Shown here piece after piece: positions 9,156-17,648 of a DNA stretch of 28,727 nucleotides (its first letter is position 1; every line of letters starts with the position of its first letter). The stretch spans positions 1 to 28,727 of the forward strand of contig DDYO01000320.1 of assembly GCA_002348045.1 (NCBI GenBank), in the 5' to 3' direction. The position numbers and the translations under genes were made by a program. A model generated the notes under the pieces. The model ran no database searches. It had not been told where the DNA came from and was given only the letters and a program-made list of their open reading frames with translations. This DNA comes from Anaerolineales bacterium UBA2232. GTDB lineage: Bacteria > Chloroflexota > Anaerolineae > UBA2200.

Positions 9156-9852
9156 GGTTGTCCTTGATACCGACGACTAGGTAGCCTGTCGCGTAGGCGT
9201 TGAGTGACGCTGACCGCTCTCCCATGCCGTCCTGCTCAAGGGCTACGAGGATACCTGCGGGCAGTGCAATGGCTCCCCATAGACACCAGCGGAGGAGCGG
9301 CGAGCGAATCTCGGCCACCACCTGCTTGACCATATCACAGATGACGGTGAAGAAACGGCCCAATTGATTAATGCGAACGGTCTGTATCCCCGCTTCGCGA
9401 ATCATCCGCTCAACCTGGTGGGATGTGAAGCGCCAATAGTCATGCGGCGCCGAGTGAATGCGGTAGAGGAAGGGCAGGCTCAGGATCAACGTCCCCCCGG
9501 GTCGCAAGACGCGAGCCACTTCCCTCACGACCTGAATCGGGTCCCGCACATGTTCCAGCGTCTCCAGGCAGAGGATCGTGTCGACGCTGGCATCGACCAG
9601 GGGCAGTCCTGCCCCGTCAGCCAAAATGTCAGGAAAGGTGGCTGCCCCCACATTCAGGTACAGCCACCGCTCCACTGTCTTTCTGTGGTCAAGGGGATGA
9701 AGCACGGTGCTGTGTTTCTCGCCGCCCACATCGAGCACAACGCCTCGCACATATGGCTGCAGGCCTCGCAGGAGGCTGTTAAGCAGCGCCCGTCGGTAGC
9801 TGATGGACAGTCGCCAGTATGCCTCTCGCCCGCTCTCGACCCTGCTGCTCAT
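9148..9852 (-). CDS. Class I SAM-dependent methyltransferase
   Basis: The gene encodes 234 residues. The open frame extends upstream to 10527, but that part is antiparallel noise inside the flippase gene. The ATG at 9850-9852 overlaps the flippase TGA at 9849-9851 as ATGA, which fixes the start. SAM motif I is VVLDVGGEKH (38-47), an unusual VGG form in place of the common GCGxG. LPLVDASVDTILCLETLEHV and VARVLRPGGTLILSLPF follow, as in glycan-locus Methyltransf_11 proteins. HDYWRFTSHQVERM is typical of methyltransferases in cell-surface polysaccharide loci. A hydrophobic segment near the C-terminus (LLRWCLWGAIALPAGILVAL) may anchor it to the membrane. Its substrate is unknown. Confidence 0.87.
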   Translation of the reverse strand: MSSRVESGREAYWRLSISYRRALLNSLLRGLQPYVRGVVLDVGGEKHSTVLHPLDHRKTVERWLYLNVGAATFPDILADGAGLPLVDASVDTILCLETLEHVRDPIQVVREVARVLRPGGTLILSLPFLYRIHSAPHDYWRFTSHQVERMIREAGIQTVRINQLGRFFTVICDMVKQVVAEIRSPLLRWCLWGAIALPAGILVALEQDGMGERSASLNAYATGYLVVGIKDNHV

Positions 9853-11366
9853 GATCGCTCGCTCAGCTCGGCGGCAATGTACTTGGCCATCTGTTGAGGA
9901 TGGAGGATGTTCAAGAAGACGCGCGCGTCGCTTGCTGTGAACTGGCGCGTGAGCACCAAGATGCTGAGATAGAACGCGAGACCGATGAAGGAGAGCAGGG
10001 GCAATCGAAACCACCAGATCAGTTGCTGCAAAAGGCCCTTGAGCAACTGGAGGCAGGCGTACATGGCCAACCCCGCCAAAACGTGGGTCCACAGCTTGGA
10101 GTACAAGGGGATGCCGGTATAGCGGCGGACAATGCGCTGCTGAAAACAGCCACGCGCCAGAGCCATGGCCACCAACGCGATGGCGGCTCCAGTGCCCGCC
10201 AAGCCAGGCAAGGGCACAGAGGCGAAGCTGCGGGGCACTAACAGTGTGCTGACTGTTAGCAACGCACCCAGGCCAACCAGGCTGCTGCTCAGCAGGGAGC
10301 GCTGCTTTTCGATGGCGTAGAGGATGATGGCATACGGCTGAAACACTGCAGCCACTACGCTGCTGATAGCAAGGCCCGACAGGATTGAGCCTGCTGCAAG
10401 AAAGTCTGGACCCAAGGCAATGCGCACGATGTCCTGGGCAAAGGCGAACAGGGCTACAGCCAGCGGCCCGACTATGACGAGGACGTAACGTTCGATAACG
10501 AACAGCCGGCGATGGAGCTCCTCCCACCGGCCATGGGCCGCGTCCGTCGAAGCCTGTGGGAAGAACAGCACCGATGCGGCGGCGGCCACACGGTCAAGGA
10601 GCGCGCCAAACCCAATTACGGACCCATAGTAGCCTACTTCAGTAGGGCTCCACCATGCTCCGATGAGGACGGGGTTAAGGTTGCTGTTGACCAGACTGAC
10701 TCCTGTGTCGAGGCTCAGGGGGAAGGCGTATCGTACGTAATCGCGGATGGTCAACAGGGTTGGACGCGATACGCGATAGCCGCGGAACAACCAGATCGCG
10801 CACAAGATCAGGATGATGGGCTCCAGGAGGTAGGCCCCGCTGAGGGCCACGACCCCCCAGCCCATGAAGGCAACTGCGACCTTCGCGACAAAGGAAAGGA
10901 AGCTTCCAGCGAGGACAATGAAGCCCTCGCGAGCGGTCTCCATGCGCGCCTCAAAGGTGAACAGGAGGACGCTGGCCAGGCTATGGCAGACATAGGTGGC
11001 CGCGATGATGGCATAGATGGACCGCTCCTGTGGGCTGGCAAACGTAGGGTAACCCAAGAGGTTGCGGGCGGCCGGCAACAGCAGGGCCAGGAGCAAAAAG
11101 ATGACAGCGAGGAAGAGCTTGAGCACAAGGTATGTGCCGATGAGGGAGGCGGGATCCTCCTCGGTCTCCGCGACCCTCTTGAGGTGGGAGAAGGCCAGTC
11201 CCATGTCCAGGAACACTGAGAGCATGCCTAACAGAGCCAGGTAGTAGCTGACCGTCCCCAAGGCACCGGCACCCATCCAACGGGCAACGACGATGGTGGA
11301 CAGAAACCCGAGGGCAGATCCCGACATGCTCACCGCAAAGAGGAGCACGGTCTTGCGCGCTAACAT
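9849..11366 (-). CDS. Wzx-type polysaccharide flippase (MOP/PST superfamily)
   Basis: This 505-residue protein has about 12-14 hydrophobic helices from end to end. The N-terminal part reads KTVLLFAVSMSGSALGFLS followed by VARWMGAGALGTVSYY, the characteristic start of RfbX/Wzx and related MOP exporters (a GxxGxxGFxxxxxxAR-like layout). Proteins of this type flip undecaprenyl-diphosphate-linked repeat units across the membrane, so the window has the export step that complements the Wzy-like polymerase. Length is somewhat above the common 420-480. It sits 41 nt after an epimerase gene and overlaps the following methyltransferase by 4 nt. Substrate specificity cannot be read. Confidence 0.9.
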   Translation of the reverse strand: MLARKTVLLFAVSMSGSALGFLSTIVVARWMGAGALGTVSYYLALLGMLSVFLDMGLAFSHLKRVAETEEDPASLIGTYLVLKLFLAVIFLLLALLLPAARNLLGYPTFASPQERSIYAIIAATYVCHSLASVLLFTFEARMETAREGFIVLAGSFLSFVAKVAVAFMGWGVVALSGAYLLEPIILILCAIWLFRGYRVSRPTLLTIRDYVRYAFPLSLDTGVSLVNSNLNPVLIGAWWSPTEVGYYGSVIGFGALLDRVAAAASVLFFPQASTDAAHGRWEELHRRLFVIERYVLVIVGPLAVALFAFAQDIVRIALGPDFLAAGSILSGLAISSVVAAVFQPYAIILYAIEKQRSLLSSSLVGLGALLTVSTLLVPRSFASVPLPGLAGTGAAIALVAMALARGCFQQRIVRRYTGIPLYSKLWTHVLAGLAMYACLQLLKGLLQQLIWWFRLPLLSFIGLAFYLSILVLTRQFTASDARVFLNILHPQQMAKYIAAELSERS

Positions 11367-11407
11367 GGAGGTTGACCTGTTTTCTGCACTGGTCTTGCCT
11401 GCACTTG

Positions 11408-12364
11408 TTAGACCTCAGTGGCCGCGTGAATCTGCCAATCGATCTGGGCGCCAAGTCCCTGTTCCAGGGTATGCTGGGGTGCAAAGCCGAGGTCCCGCTC
11501 GGCTGCGCTGACGTCGGCCCATGTGTGACGAACATCGCCCTCCTGGGGAGGCATGACCTTCAGGATGGCCGATTGTTTCATCAGGCGTTCAAGCAGAGTG
11601 ATGATTTCACGCACGCTGGCCCGGGTTCCGCCACCAATGTTCCACACGCGCCAGTCGGGAGAAGCAAAGCGCATGGCGCTGAGGTTTGCCTCCACCGCAT
11701 CACCGACAAAGGTAAAATCCCGCGTCTGCTCACCATCGCCGTAGACGGTGATCGGCCGCCGACCATGGATCGCACTGATGAAGCGGGAGAACGCCATGTC
11801 GGGCCTCTGACGGGGGCCGTAGACCGTAAAGTAGCGCAGGGCGACTGCAGGCACCCCAAAGCTGCTATGGTACAGGTGGCACAGGTGCTCCGCGGCTAGC
11901 TTGGTTACGCCATAGGGGGACACGGGGTTGGTCGCGCTCCGCTCGGTGACCGGAAGATCGATGGTGTTGCCGTAGACCGAGGATGACGAAGCGTAGATGA
12001 ACCGGTGGACGCTGGTCTCCCTGCAGGCTTCCAGAAGGCGCTGGGTGGCCAGGATGTTGTCCTCCGCGTAGACGCGAAAGCTGTCGCCCCAGCTGGCGCG
12101 CACTCCCGGCTGAGCAGCCTGGTGGAAGACGACGTCGGTCCCTTCAACCAGTAGGCGCAGGTTGGCCTGTATGAGGTCCACCGGGTGGAACTGGAATGCG
12201 GGTTGAGGCAGGAGCGCCGCAAGGTTCGACCGCTTGATATCGGGCGAGTAGTAGTCCCGCAGGCAATCCACGCCTACGACGTGATAGCCTTCGCGCAACA
12301 GGCGCTCGGCCAAATGTGAGCCGATGAACCCCGCTACTCCAGTCACGAGACAGCGTACGGTCAT
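11408..12364 (-). CDS. NAD-dependent NDP-sugar epimerase (UDP-glucose/UDP-glucuronate 4-epimerase-like)
   Basis: This 318-residue extended SDR shows GVAGFIG at 9-15, the DCLRDYYSP stretch after beta-2 that is common in UDP-glucuronate 4-epimerases and related GalE-type enzymes, SSSSVYG (127-132) and the catalytic YGVTK with Tyr151 and Lys155. RYFTVYGPRQRPDMA and TVYGDGEQTRDF are family signatures that line the sugar pocket. I expect it to interconvert galacto- and gluco-configured UDP sugars, perhaps uronic acids, since a UDP-sugar dehydrogenase also belongs to this locus. It is a paralogue of the epimerase at 5135-6109. The ATG start is 15 nt after the end of the preceding methyltransferase gene. 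Confidence 0.9.
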   Translation of the reverse strand: MTVRCLVTGVAGFIGSHLAERLLREGYHVVGVDCLRDYYSPDIKRSNLAALLPQPAFQFHPVDLIQANLRLLVEGTDVVFHQAAQPGVRASWGDSFRVYAEDNILATQRLLEACRETSVHRFIYASSSSVYGNTIDLPVTERSATNPVSPYGVTKLAAEHLCHLYHSSFGVPAVALRYFTVYGPRQRPDMAFSRFISAIHGRRPITVYGDGEQTRDFTFVGDAVEANLSAMRFASPDWRVWNIGGGTRASVREIITLLERLMKQSAILKVMPPQEGDVRHTWADVSAAERDLGFAPQHTLEQGLGAQIDWQIHAATEV

Positions 12365-12379
12365 AGTGTCTTGAGCATC

Positions 12380-13003
12380 CTAGGCTCTCCTCAGCGTAAG
12401 AATCCCATGGGTATTTCGAAATCCGCAGCGATTGGCCAGTGCATGGGTAAGCCATTCGAGCCCCAGCCGGCCAAAGCCCCGTATCCCACCAGAGAGCTCC
12501 TGAGCGGCGACAAGCTTGTACAGATTGAGCTCATCGACGAGCACGCGCTTCACCCACTTGTTGGAGTAGGGGCGGACGTGGTCCGGTTTGTCCCAGAAGG
12601 ACTGTACGTTCTTGGTGGTGGTGACGATCAGCGTTCCTCCGGGCTTCAGGACGCGGGATACCTCGTGCAGAATGTGAAACGCGGCCTCAAGGTAAAAGTG
12701 TTCCAGGACGTCTTTCATCAACACGCCATCAAAGCATTCAGGTGCGTACGGTAGGTGGTCTGCGCTGCCGAGAACGAGAAGTTGTACTCCTCTCTCATGA
12801 GCCAGCCGGAGCCTGGGCATCTCGATGTCCATGCCGACAAAGCGCTCTGGATACCGCTCCTCAAAGTAGGCGTCACCACAGCCTACGTCGAGAATGCGGC
12901 GGCACTGAGCCTGGTCAAACATGGCTACGGCATAGCGTGTCGTGTAGAGTCGGGCCGATACCTGAGCCTGGGGCCATGCCCGAACAAATCGAGGGTCGCT
13001 CAT
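12380..13003 (-). CDS. Class I SAM-dependent methyltransferase
   Basis: This 207-residue protein shows SAM motif I RILDVGCGDAYF (about 36-47), VGMDIEMPRL (acidic loop), LPYAPECFDGVLMKDVLEHF and VSRVLKPGGTLIVTTTKN, the standard order of a Methyltransf_11 fold. DHVRPYSNKWV after motif III occurs in surface-glycan methyltransferases. The probable role is methylation of a sugar in the glycan, which is inference from the neighbours: a GT4 gene 22 nt upstream and an epimerase 15 nt downstream. The ATG at 13001-13003 has only a weak purine stretch before it. Confidence 0.87.
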   Translation of the reverse strand: MSDPRFVRAWPQAQVSARLYTTRYAVAMFDQAQCRRILDVGCGDAYFEERYPERFVGMDIEMPRLRLAHERGVQLLVLGSADHLPYAPECFDGVLMKDVLEHFYLEAAFHILHEVSRVLKPGGTLIVTTTKNVQSFWDKPDHVRPYSNKWVKRVLVDELNLYKLVAAQELSGGIRGFGRLGLEWLTHALANRCGFRNTHGILTLRRA

Positions 13004-13025
13004 AGGGCTCGCTCTTTGTCAGACA

Positions 13026-14177
13026 TCATCCGGCTGACAACAGGTCCAAAAACTGCTGCACCACCTTCTCCTGTGAGAAACGCTGTACTTGAATCATACC
13101 CTCCTGCGCCAATTCAGCGTGCCGTGTGGGGTCCGACAGCAGTTGGATGAGCTTGTTCGCCATGGCCTTCCAATCGGCCTGCGGCACCAGACCCCATGCC
13201 TGCGCCGGGGTGAGGATGTCGCGCACCCCGCCCACGTCCGTGGCCACAAAAGGACATCCTGCGGCCATGGCCTCCAGAAGTACGCGAGGGAACCCCTCTT
13301 CCGTGGAGGGCATCATGTACGCATCGGCCGCGGCAAAATACCGGATCGCCTCCCGGTTGGGCACAGCTCCCACGAGTCGTATGTGTTCGTCGAGCCCGGC
13401 ATGTTTTACGTCAAGAGTTAACTGCTCCTGGTACGGTCCGTCGCCAGCCACGACAAAGAGGGTTGGCAGTGTTCCTTGGAGCGATTGGGCCAGTACCTCT
13501 TGGGCGATGGGCACGATGCGGTGGGCGCCCTTGCGCTCCGCTAGTCGGTGAAGGAACAAGACCACATTGGCACCCTTGGGCCATCCCAGCTCCGCCCTGA
13601 GGGTTTCTCGCCGGGGAAGGGCACGGAAGCGTTTCAGATCCACCCAGTTGGGCATTACCCGTACGCTCTCACGAGGCAGGCGATAGCCTTCGCTGTAGTA
13701 GCGCGCCATGCTCTCCGTCCCGGTCACCAGATGGTGCACCAGCCGCATCGTCAGTCCCAGCAGGTACACGTTGCGCAGCCTGGTCATCCAATCGGACCAA
13801 CTGCGGATTCTTGGCGGGACAAAGTCCAGCGGGTGACCGCAGTTCCAGTAGTACGAAGTTCCTCCCAGAGTGCGGGTCACCAGGGCAGCCAGGATGGCGG
13901 CAGAGACCGAATAGTGCACGTAAAAGTGGCGATAGCCCTGCGTTCGTGCCCAAATCATGACCAGCAAGACCTCAAGGGCCCGTAATAGAGGAATTTGTAG
14001 AACTCTTCGATACACCCGCACACGAGGGAATTGAGGCGTCCCTTTTGCACGTTCAATGAGCAGCCAGGTATCGCCATGGACCGCGGTCTCCTCCAAGAAA
14101 CCATAAAGGTGGTAAAGGTGCTCATCGGAATCCTGGTCGTACGTGGGCAGCACGTACAGCAGTTTCTGCCTTGTCAT
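13026..14177 (-). CDS. GT4-family glycosyltransferase
   Basis: The gene encodes 383 residues. The open frame extends upstream to 14219, but the ATG at 14175-14177 forms an ATGA overlap with the stop of the preceding GT4 gene and gives the family-like start MTRQKLLYVLPTY, so I chose it. The acceptor domain contains HFYVHYSVSAAILAALV, a hydrophobic stretch that may dock on the membrane. The donor domain has FLHRLAERKGAHRIVPI, VAGDGPYQEQL and EX7E residues Glu294/Glu302 (EEGFPRVLLEAMAAG). It is the fourth gene of a coupled chain of four GT4 genes and ends 22 nt before a methyltransferase. Confidence 0.9.
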   Translation of the reverse strand: MTRQKLLYVLPTYDQDSDEHLYHLYGFLEETAVHGDTWLLIERAKGTPQFPRVRVYRRVLQIPLLRALEVLLVMIWARTQGYRHFYVHYSVSAAILAALVTRTLGGTSYYWNCGHPLDFVPPRIRSWSDWMTRLRNVYLLGLTMRLVHHLVTGTESMARYYSEGYRLPRESVRVMPNWVDLKRFRALPRRETLRAELGWPKGANVVLFLHRLAERKGAHRIVPIAQEVLAQSLQGTLPTLFVVAGDGPYQEQLTLDVKHAGLDEHIRLVGAVPNREAIRYFAAADAYMMPSTEEGFPRVLLEAMAAGCPFVATDVGGVRDILTPAQAWGLVPQADWKAMANKLIQLLSDPTRHAELAQEGMIQVQRFSQEKVVQQFLDLLSAG

Positions 14178-15349
14178 GGTGTTACCATCGGTTTCGGTGC
14201 GCGTGCTGTCGCTTCCCACAGGTCTTGAAACCCAGCAAGTATACGCTCAGGGTTGTACAGCGCCAAGACGTGGGCGCGGGCCTGCTGTCCCATGCTCCGT
14301 GCTTGGTCGGGATCCTTGAGCAAGTCTATCACACGCTCGGACATCGCCGTCTCGTCACCGATGGGCACGACAAAGCCCGTCTGTCCATCCACGATGGTGT
14401 CCCTGGCGCCACTCACGTCCGTGCTCACCACTGGCCTGGCGGAGGCCGCGGCCTCTGCCAACACCCGGGCGTTGCCCTCGTAGACCGACGACAGGACCAC
14501 CACGTCGGCCGCCGCGTAATGGCCGGCCAGTTCATCATATGGAATGCCACCCAACATGAGGACCTGCTCCTCAAGGGCCAGCTCAGTGATCAAACGACGC
14601 AATGTCCCCTCCATCGGCCCGCTGCCGGCGATAACCAGCAGTGCGGCTGGATGTTGTGCCCGGATCCTCACCATTGCCCGAAGCAACGTATGAAGGTCCT
14701 TCTGGGGAACCAAGCGTGCCACACACAGGATGACCTGATCGTGCCTCGACCCCAGCCAACGGTGGCGAAGGGAAGAGCCATTGGCGGCCAAGAACCGGGA
14801 GAAATCGGTGATGGAGGGCAGGTTCCAGATCCTCTCAATGGGGACTCCCAAGCCGACAAGCTTGGCCCGCTCTGAAGCGCTGACGACCCGATAGGTGCTG
14901 GCGCGAGGAACAAGCCAATGGGCGAGCCGGTTCAGCGCGCGGTAGACGAGTTTCTCTCCCAACCATGCTGGGTTGTCCAGGGCATCGGCGACGAAATGCA
15001 GGCTCAAGGGAAGTCCGGCGCGCTGAGCGATGGCGTAACCGATCACGCCCGTCAGGAATGGGTCCTGAGCGGAAACGGCCTCGACGGCATTCTCCCGAAC
15101 AATCTTCCAACCAGTTTGGGTGGCGTCGATGAGGTACGACGCCATGCTGCGGCGACCACATGGGTACACCCAGAAGTTGCCGGTAACCTGTATGCGCGGG
15201 GGCACAGACAGGGGCGGCGCCTTGGTGATCAAGTGGTACTCGCGCAGGATCGAGGCATATCGAATCTGCCGCTGATGGGTGTCGCCCATCACGGCATCAG
15301 GCCGAAGCGCGATGGTAGGATCGTTGCCTACAGCCAAGAGGCCGATCAT
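14174..15349 (-). CDS. GT4-family glycosyltransferase
   Basis: This 391-residue GT-B enzyme starts with an ATG that overlaps the preceding GT4 stop as ATGA. The donor domain shows ILCVARLVPQKDLHTLLRAM, IAGSGPMEGTL and the EX7E pair Glu291/Glu299 (YEGNARVLAEAAAS). The N-terminal half lacks the usual GGxE glycine loop and instead begins IGLLAVGNDPTIALRPDAV, so acceptor recognition may differ from the neighbours; KdtA/WaaG-like divergence at the N-terminus is common in GT4. It should add one residue to the lipid-linked repeat unit. Donor and acceptor are unknown. Confidence 0.89.
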   Translation of the reverse strand: MIGLLAVGNDPTIALRPDAVMGDTHQRQIRYASILREYHLITKAPPLSVPPRIQVTGNFWVYPCGRRSMASYLIDATQTGWKIVRENAVEAVSAQDPFLTGVIGYAIAQRAGLPLSLHFVADALDNPAWLGEKLVYRALNRLAHWLVPRASTYRVVSASERAKLVGLGVPIERIWNLPSITDFSRFLAANGSSLRHRWLGSRHDQVILCVARLVPQKDLHTLLRAMVRIRAQHPAALLVIAGSGPMEGTLRRLITELALEEQVLMLGGIPYDELAGHYAAADVVVLSSVYEGNARVLAEAAASARPVVSTDVSGARDTIVDGQTGFVVPIGDETAMSERVIDLLKDPDQARSMGQQARAHVLALYNPERILAGFQDLWEATARAPKPMVTP

Positions 15350-16476
15350 CGATGGAGCCCTTGAGCTTGGTTCTGCAGCAGTTTCTCAGTATCGTGGACC
15401 ATCTGCTCGTGGGAGAAACGCACAGGCAAGGTCGCTGGCTCGGGCTTTGGACGGCCCAGCCAATGGATGATAGCTGCATGCAACGCAGATGCGTCTCCCA
15501 CTGGCACCAGTTGGCCGTGAGCATAGTCGTGCATGACCTCCGCCGTACCGCCAGCGTTGGTGGCGACCACTGGAAGTCCGGCCGCCGCTGCCTCCAGGAT
15601 CACATGGGGCAACCCCTCGTAGGTCGAGTTCAGCACAAAGACATCACAGGCCTTGAGGTAGCCCTGGACTCGTGCGCGGGCTACAGTGCCAGCAAAGAGC
15701 ACGCGCTGGCGTACGCCGAGGATTTCCGCCTGCTCCTCCAGTTGATCGCGTAGAGGTCCATCGCCGACGATAACCAGCCCGACATCAGGCAGTGACGTAA
15801 GCAGCGCAATCAGGCCGTCTACCCCCTTCCAGCTGGTCAGCCGGCAAACAGTGATGAGCTTTTGCTTGGTTTCTAGGGCAATGGGCTCGGGTTTCACCTG
15901 CTCTGGGAGGCCCTCGTAGGCATTGTAGATCACGGAAACGCGTCTGGGAGAAAGTCTCCACGATTGTACTAGCATGTCACGCAAATAGCCACTGGGAACG
16001 ATGGTGTGTTGCATCTGTTGGTAGGTCCACGTGCGGCGCCAACGCAGCAGCTCTACCCGAGCGCCATAGCGCACTTGTTGAAAGGCATCAATATCATCGT
16101 CGATCCAACCCTTGTCGCGAGAGCGTTCCCACGCGAGGTCACCGACGACCTTGGCAACCAGTGCCTTGCGCAGTAGCCAATTGGCCAGGGCGGCCTCGGT
16201 CACCAGACCATTGGCGTAGATGATATCTGCATCTGCCCCGTGCCGAACGATAGAGGAGAGGGTGCGCAGGATGCGCCGCCACTGAGGAGGCGCAAGGGGA
16301 ATGCGGACAACGGCGAATGGGTAACGATGATCCTCTGGGTCTGTGTCTGCCTGGCTGTAAGTGACGACGGTTACATGGTGTCCTCGTTCCATCAGGGCCG
16401 TGGCGATGCGTGGAACATAGGTGGCAGGCCCACCCACGTCCGGCGGAAAGATGTCCGAGGTGATGAGAATGCGCAT
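15346..16476 (-). CDS. GT4-family glycosyltransferase
   Basis: This 376-residue GT-B enzyme begins MRILITSDIFPPDVGGPATY, a textbook GT4 N-terminus with the GG acceptor loop. Two starts are possible: the ATG at 16474-16476, which I use because it begins the conserved MRIL strand, or a GTG at 16480-16482 that overlaps the upstream stop as GTGA and adds two residues. Other motifs are IYANGLVTEAALANWLL, LITVCRLTSWKGVDGL, VIVGDGPLRDQLEE and the EX7E motif in YEGLPHVILEAAAAGLPVV. Tight coupling to GT4 genes on both sides indicates successive steps of one glycan pathway. Confidence 0.9.
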   Translation of the reverse strand: MRILITSDIFPPDVGGPATYVPRIATALMERGHHVTVVTYSQADTDPEDHRYPFAVVRIPLAPPQWRRILRTLSSIVRHGADADIIYANGLVTEAALANWLLRKALVAKVVGDLAWERSRDKGWIDDDIDAFQQVRYGARVELLRWRRTWTYQQMQHTIVPSGYLRDMLVQSWRLSPRRVSVIYNAYEGLPEQVKPEPIALETKQKLITVCRLTSWKGVDGLIALLTSLPDVGLVIVGDGPLRDQLEEQAEILGVRQRVLFAGTVARARVQGYLKACDVFVLNSTYEGLPHVILEAAAAGLPVVATNAGGTAEVMHDYAHGQLVPVGDASALHAAIIHWLGRPKPEPATLPVRFSHEQMVHDTEKLLQNQAQGLHR

Positions 16477-16478
16477 GG

Positions 16479-17639
16479 TCACGCCCCGCCAGCCAGCGTC
16501 TGAATGAGCGTGCTGTACTCGGCGACAATGTTCTCCAGGGCATAGTCCCTGGCCCTCCGCCGGCCCTGCGAGGCAAGTTGGCTGCGCAGGGTACTGTCCC
16601 TCAGCACGCGCAGGATCGCCTGAGCCAAGGCATCTTCATCAGCGGGGGGGACCAAGATCCCTGTGTGACCATCGGACAGGATCTCCTCGGGGCCGACCGG
16701 GCAACGGGTGGAAATCACCGGTACTCCAAGGGCCAGAGCCTCTACCAGGACGTTGCCAAAGCCCTCGTAAAGGGAAGAGAGGACAAATACTGTAGCGTGG
16801 GCCATGTAGCCATAGGGATTATCCTGAAAGCCCGGAAGCGCCACATCGGACTCCAGGCCCAGGTTGCCCGCGAGCTGCTCGATCTGAGGGCGCAGCGGTC
16901 CCTCGCCCAGGATCAGCAGCTTGGCGGCCGTTTCTCGCCGCACCGCGGCGAATGCGCGGACCAGACTTTCAAATCCCTTCTGGGGATGGAGGCGACCCAC
17001 CGCTACCACGACAGGCACTGTTCCGCTGAACCAGGGGTGTTCTGGCCGCACTCCTGCCAGCTTGGTGATCCGCTCAAGGTCAACCGGGTTAGGGATCACC
17101 CTGATTTTTCGTGGGGGCAGGTGGCACACGTCCGACAACTCAGCGGCGATGCCGTGGGAGATGGTTGTCACCTGATCAGCCAGGGGGTAGAGCCACCGGA
17201 GTGCGAGCCTTTTCAGCTGGGTTCCACCAAAGAGTGCAAACTCGGCGCTGGGAAGGTTCTGCTCATTGACGATTACTTTGATTCGCACTCGCGACAGCTG
17301 CCGGGCTAACAGGGTGATGAGATTGGCGTACCGCAAGACGCTCATAATCACTACTGGCCGCTCCCGACGGATTAGCTGGGCCAACCGCCATACCAGCCGC
17401 AGGTCGTAACGGAGCCGGCCACGCAAGTCTACGATACGAACTCCAGGGGGCACCTGCTCTTTGAACTGGCCTGTGGCGCTGAAGAGGGCCAGGGTGATGG
17501 TGATCGGCCGCTGGCCGAGGCCACGGATCAAGTCCACGGTGGCCCGCTCGGCGCCCCCACCCCCCAACGAGGGCAGCACGATGAGCAGACGCCTCGCTGC
17601 AGTCGTTTCTGCCAGGCCATGGCTCACATGGTCCTTCAC
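16479..17639 (-). CDS. GT4-family glycosyltransferase (first of four in tandem)
   Basis: This 386-residue GT-B enzyme has LLIVLPSLGGGGAERATVDL near residues 18-37, the glycine-rich loop typical of PglA/WcaL-like GT4 proteins, then VIVNEQNLPS, VAVGRLHPQKGFESLVRAF, LGEGPLRPQIEQLA and the EX7E segment YEGFGNVLVEALALGVPVI. The longest frame starts with GTG at 17637-17639. A second GTG at 17625-17627 has GAAGGA about 4 nt before it, so the start is ambiguous by four codons. It lies 9 nt after the CcsA-like gene and opens the coupled series of GT4 genes. Confidence 0.9.
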   Translation of the reverse strand: MKDHVSHGLAETTAARRLLIVLPSLGGGGAERATVDLIRGLGQRPITITLALFSATGQFKEQVPPGVRIVDLRGRLRYDLRLVWRLAQLIRRERPVVIMSVLRYANLITLLARQLSRVRIKVIVNEQNLPSAEFALFGGTQLKRLALRWLYPLADQVTTISHGIAAELSDVCHLPPRKIRVIPNPVDLERITKLAGVRPEHPWFSGTVPVVVAVGRLHPQKGFESLVRAFAAVRRETAAKLLILGEGPLRPQIEQLAGNLGLESDVALPGFQDNPYGYMAHATVFVLSSLYEGFGNVLVEALALGVPVISTRCPVGPEEILSDGHTGILVPPADEDALAQAILRVLRDSTLRSQLASQGRRRARDYALENIVAEYSTLIQTLAGGA

Positions 17640-17648
17640 TGTAGATAC

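Noticed and set aside
9853..10527. Long upstream extension of the methyltransferase frame
   Set aside because: It lies entirely within the flippase gene, has no domain signal, and the ATG at 9852 overlaps the flippase stop.
10512..11219. Plus-strand open frame of 235 codons
   Set aside because: It is antisense to the flippase; its highly charged, Gln/Glu-rich text is what the reverse complement of hydrophobic helices looks like.
16578..17309. Plus-strand open frame of 243 codons
   Set aside because: It is antisense to a clear GT4 gene and has no recognisable motif.
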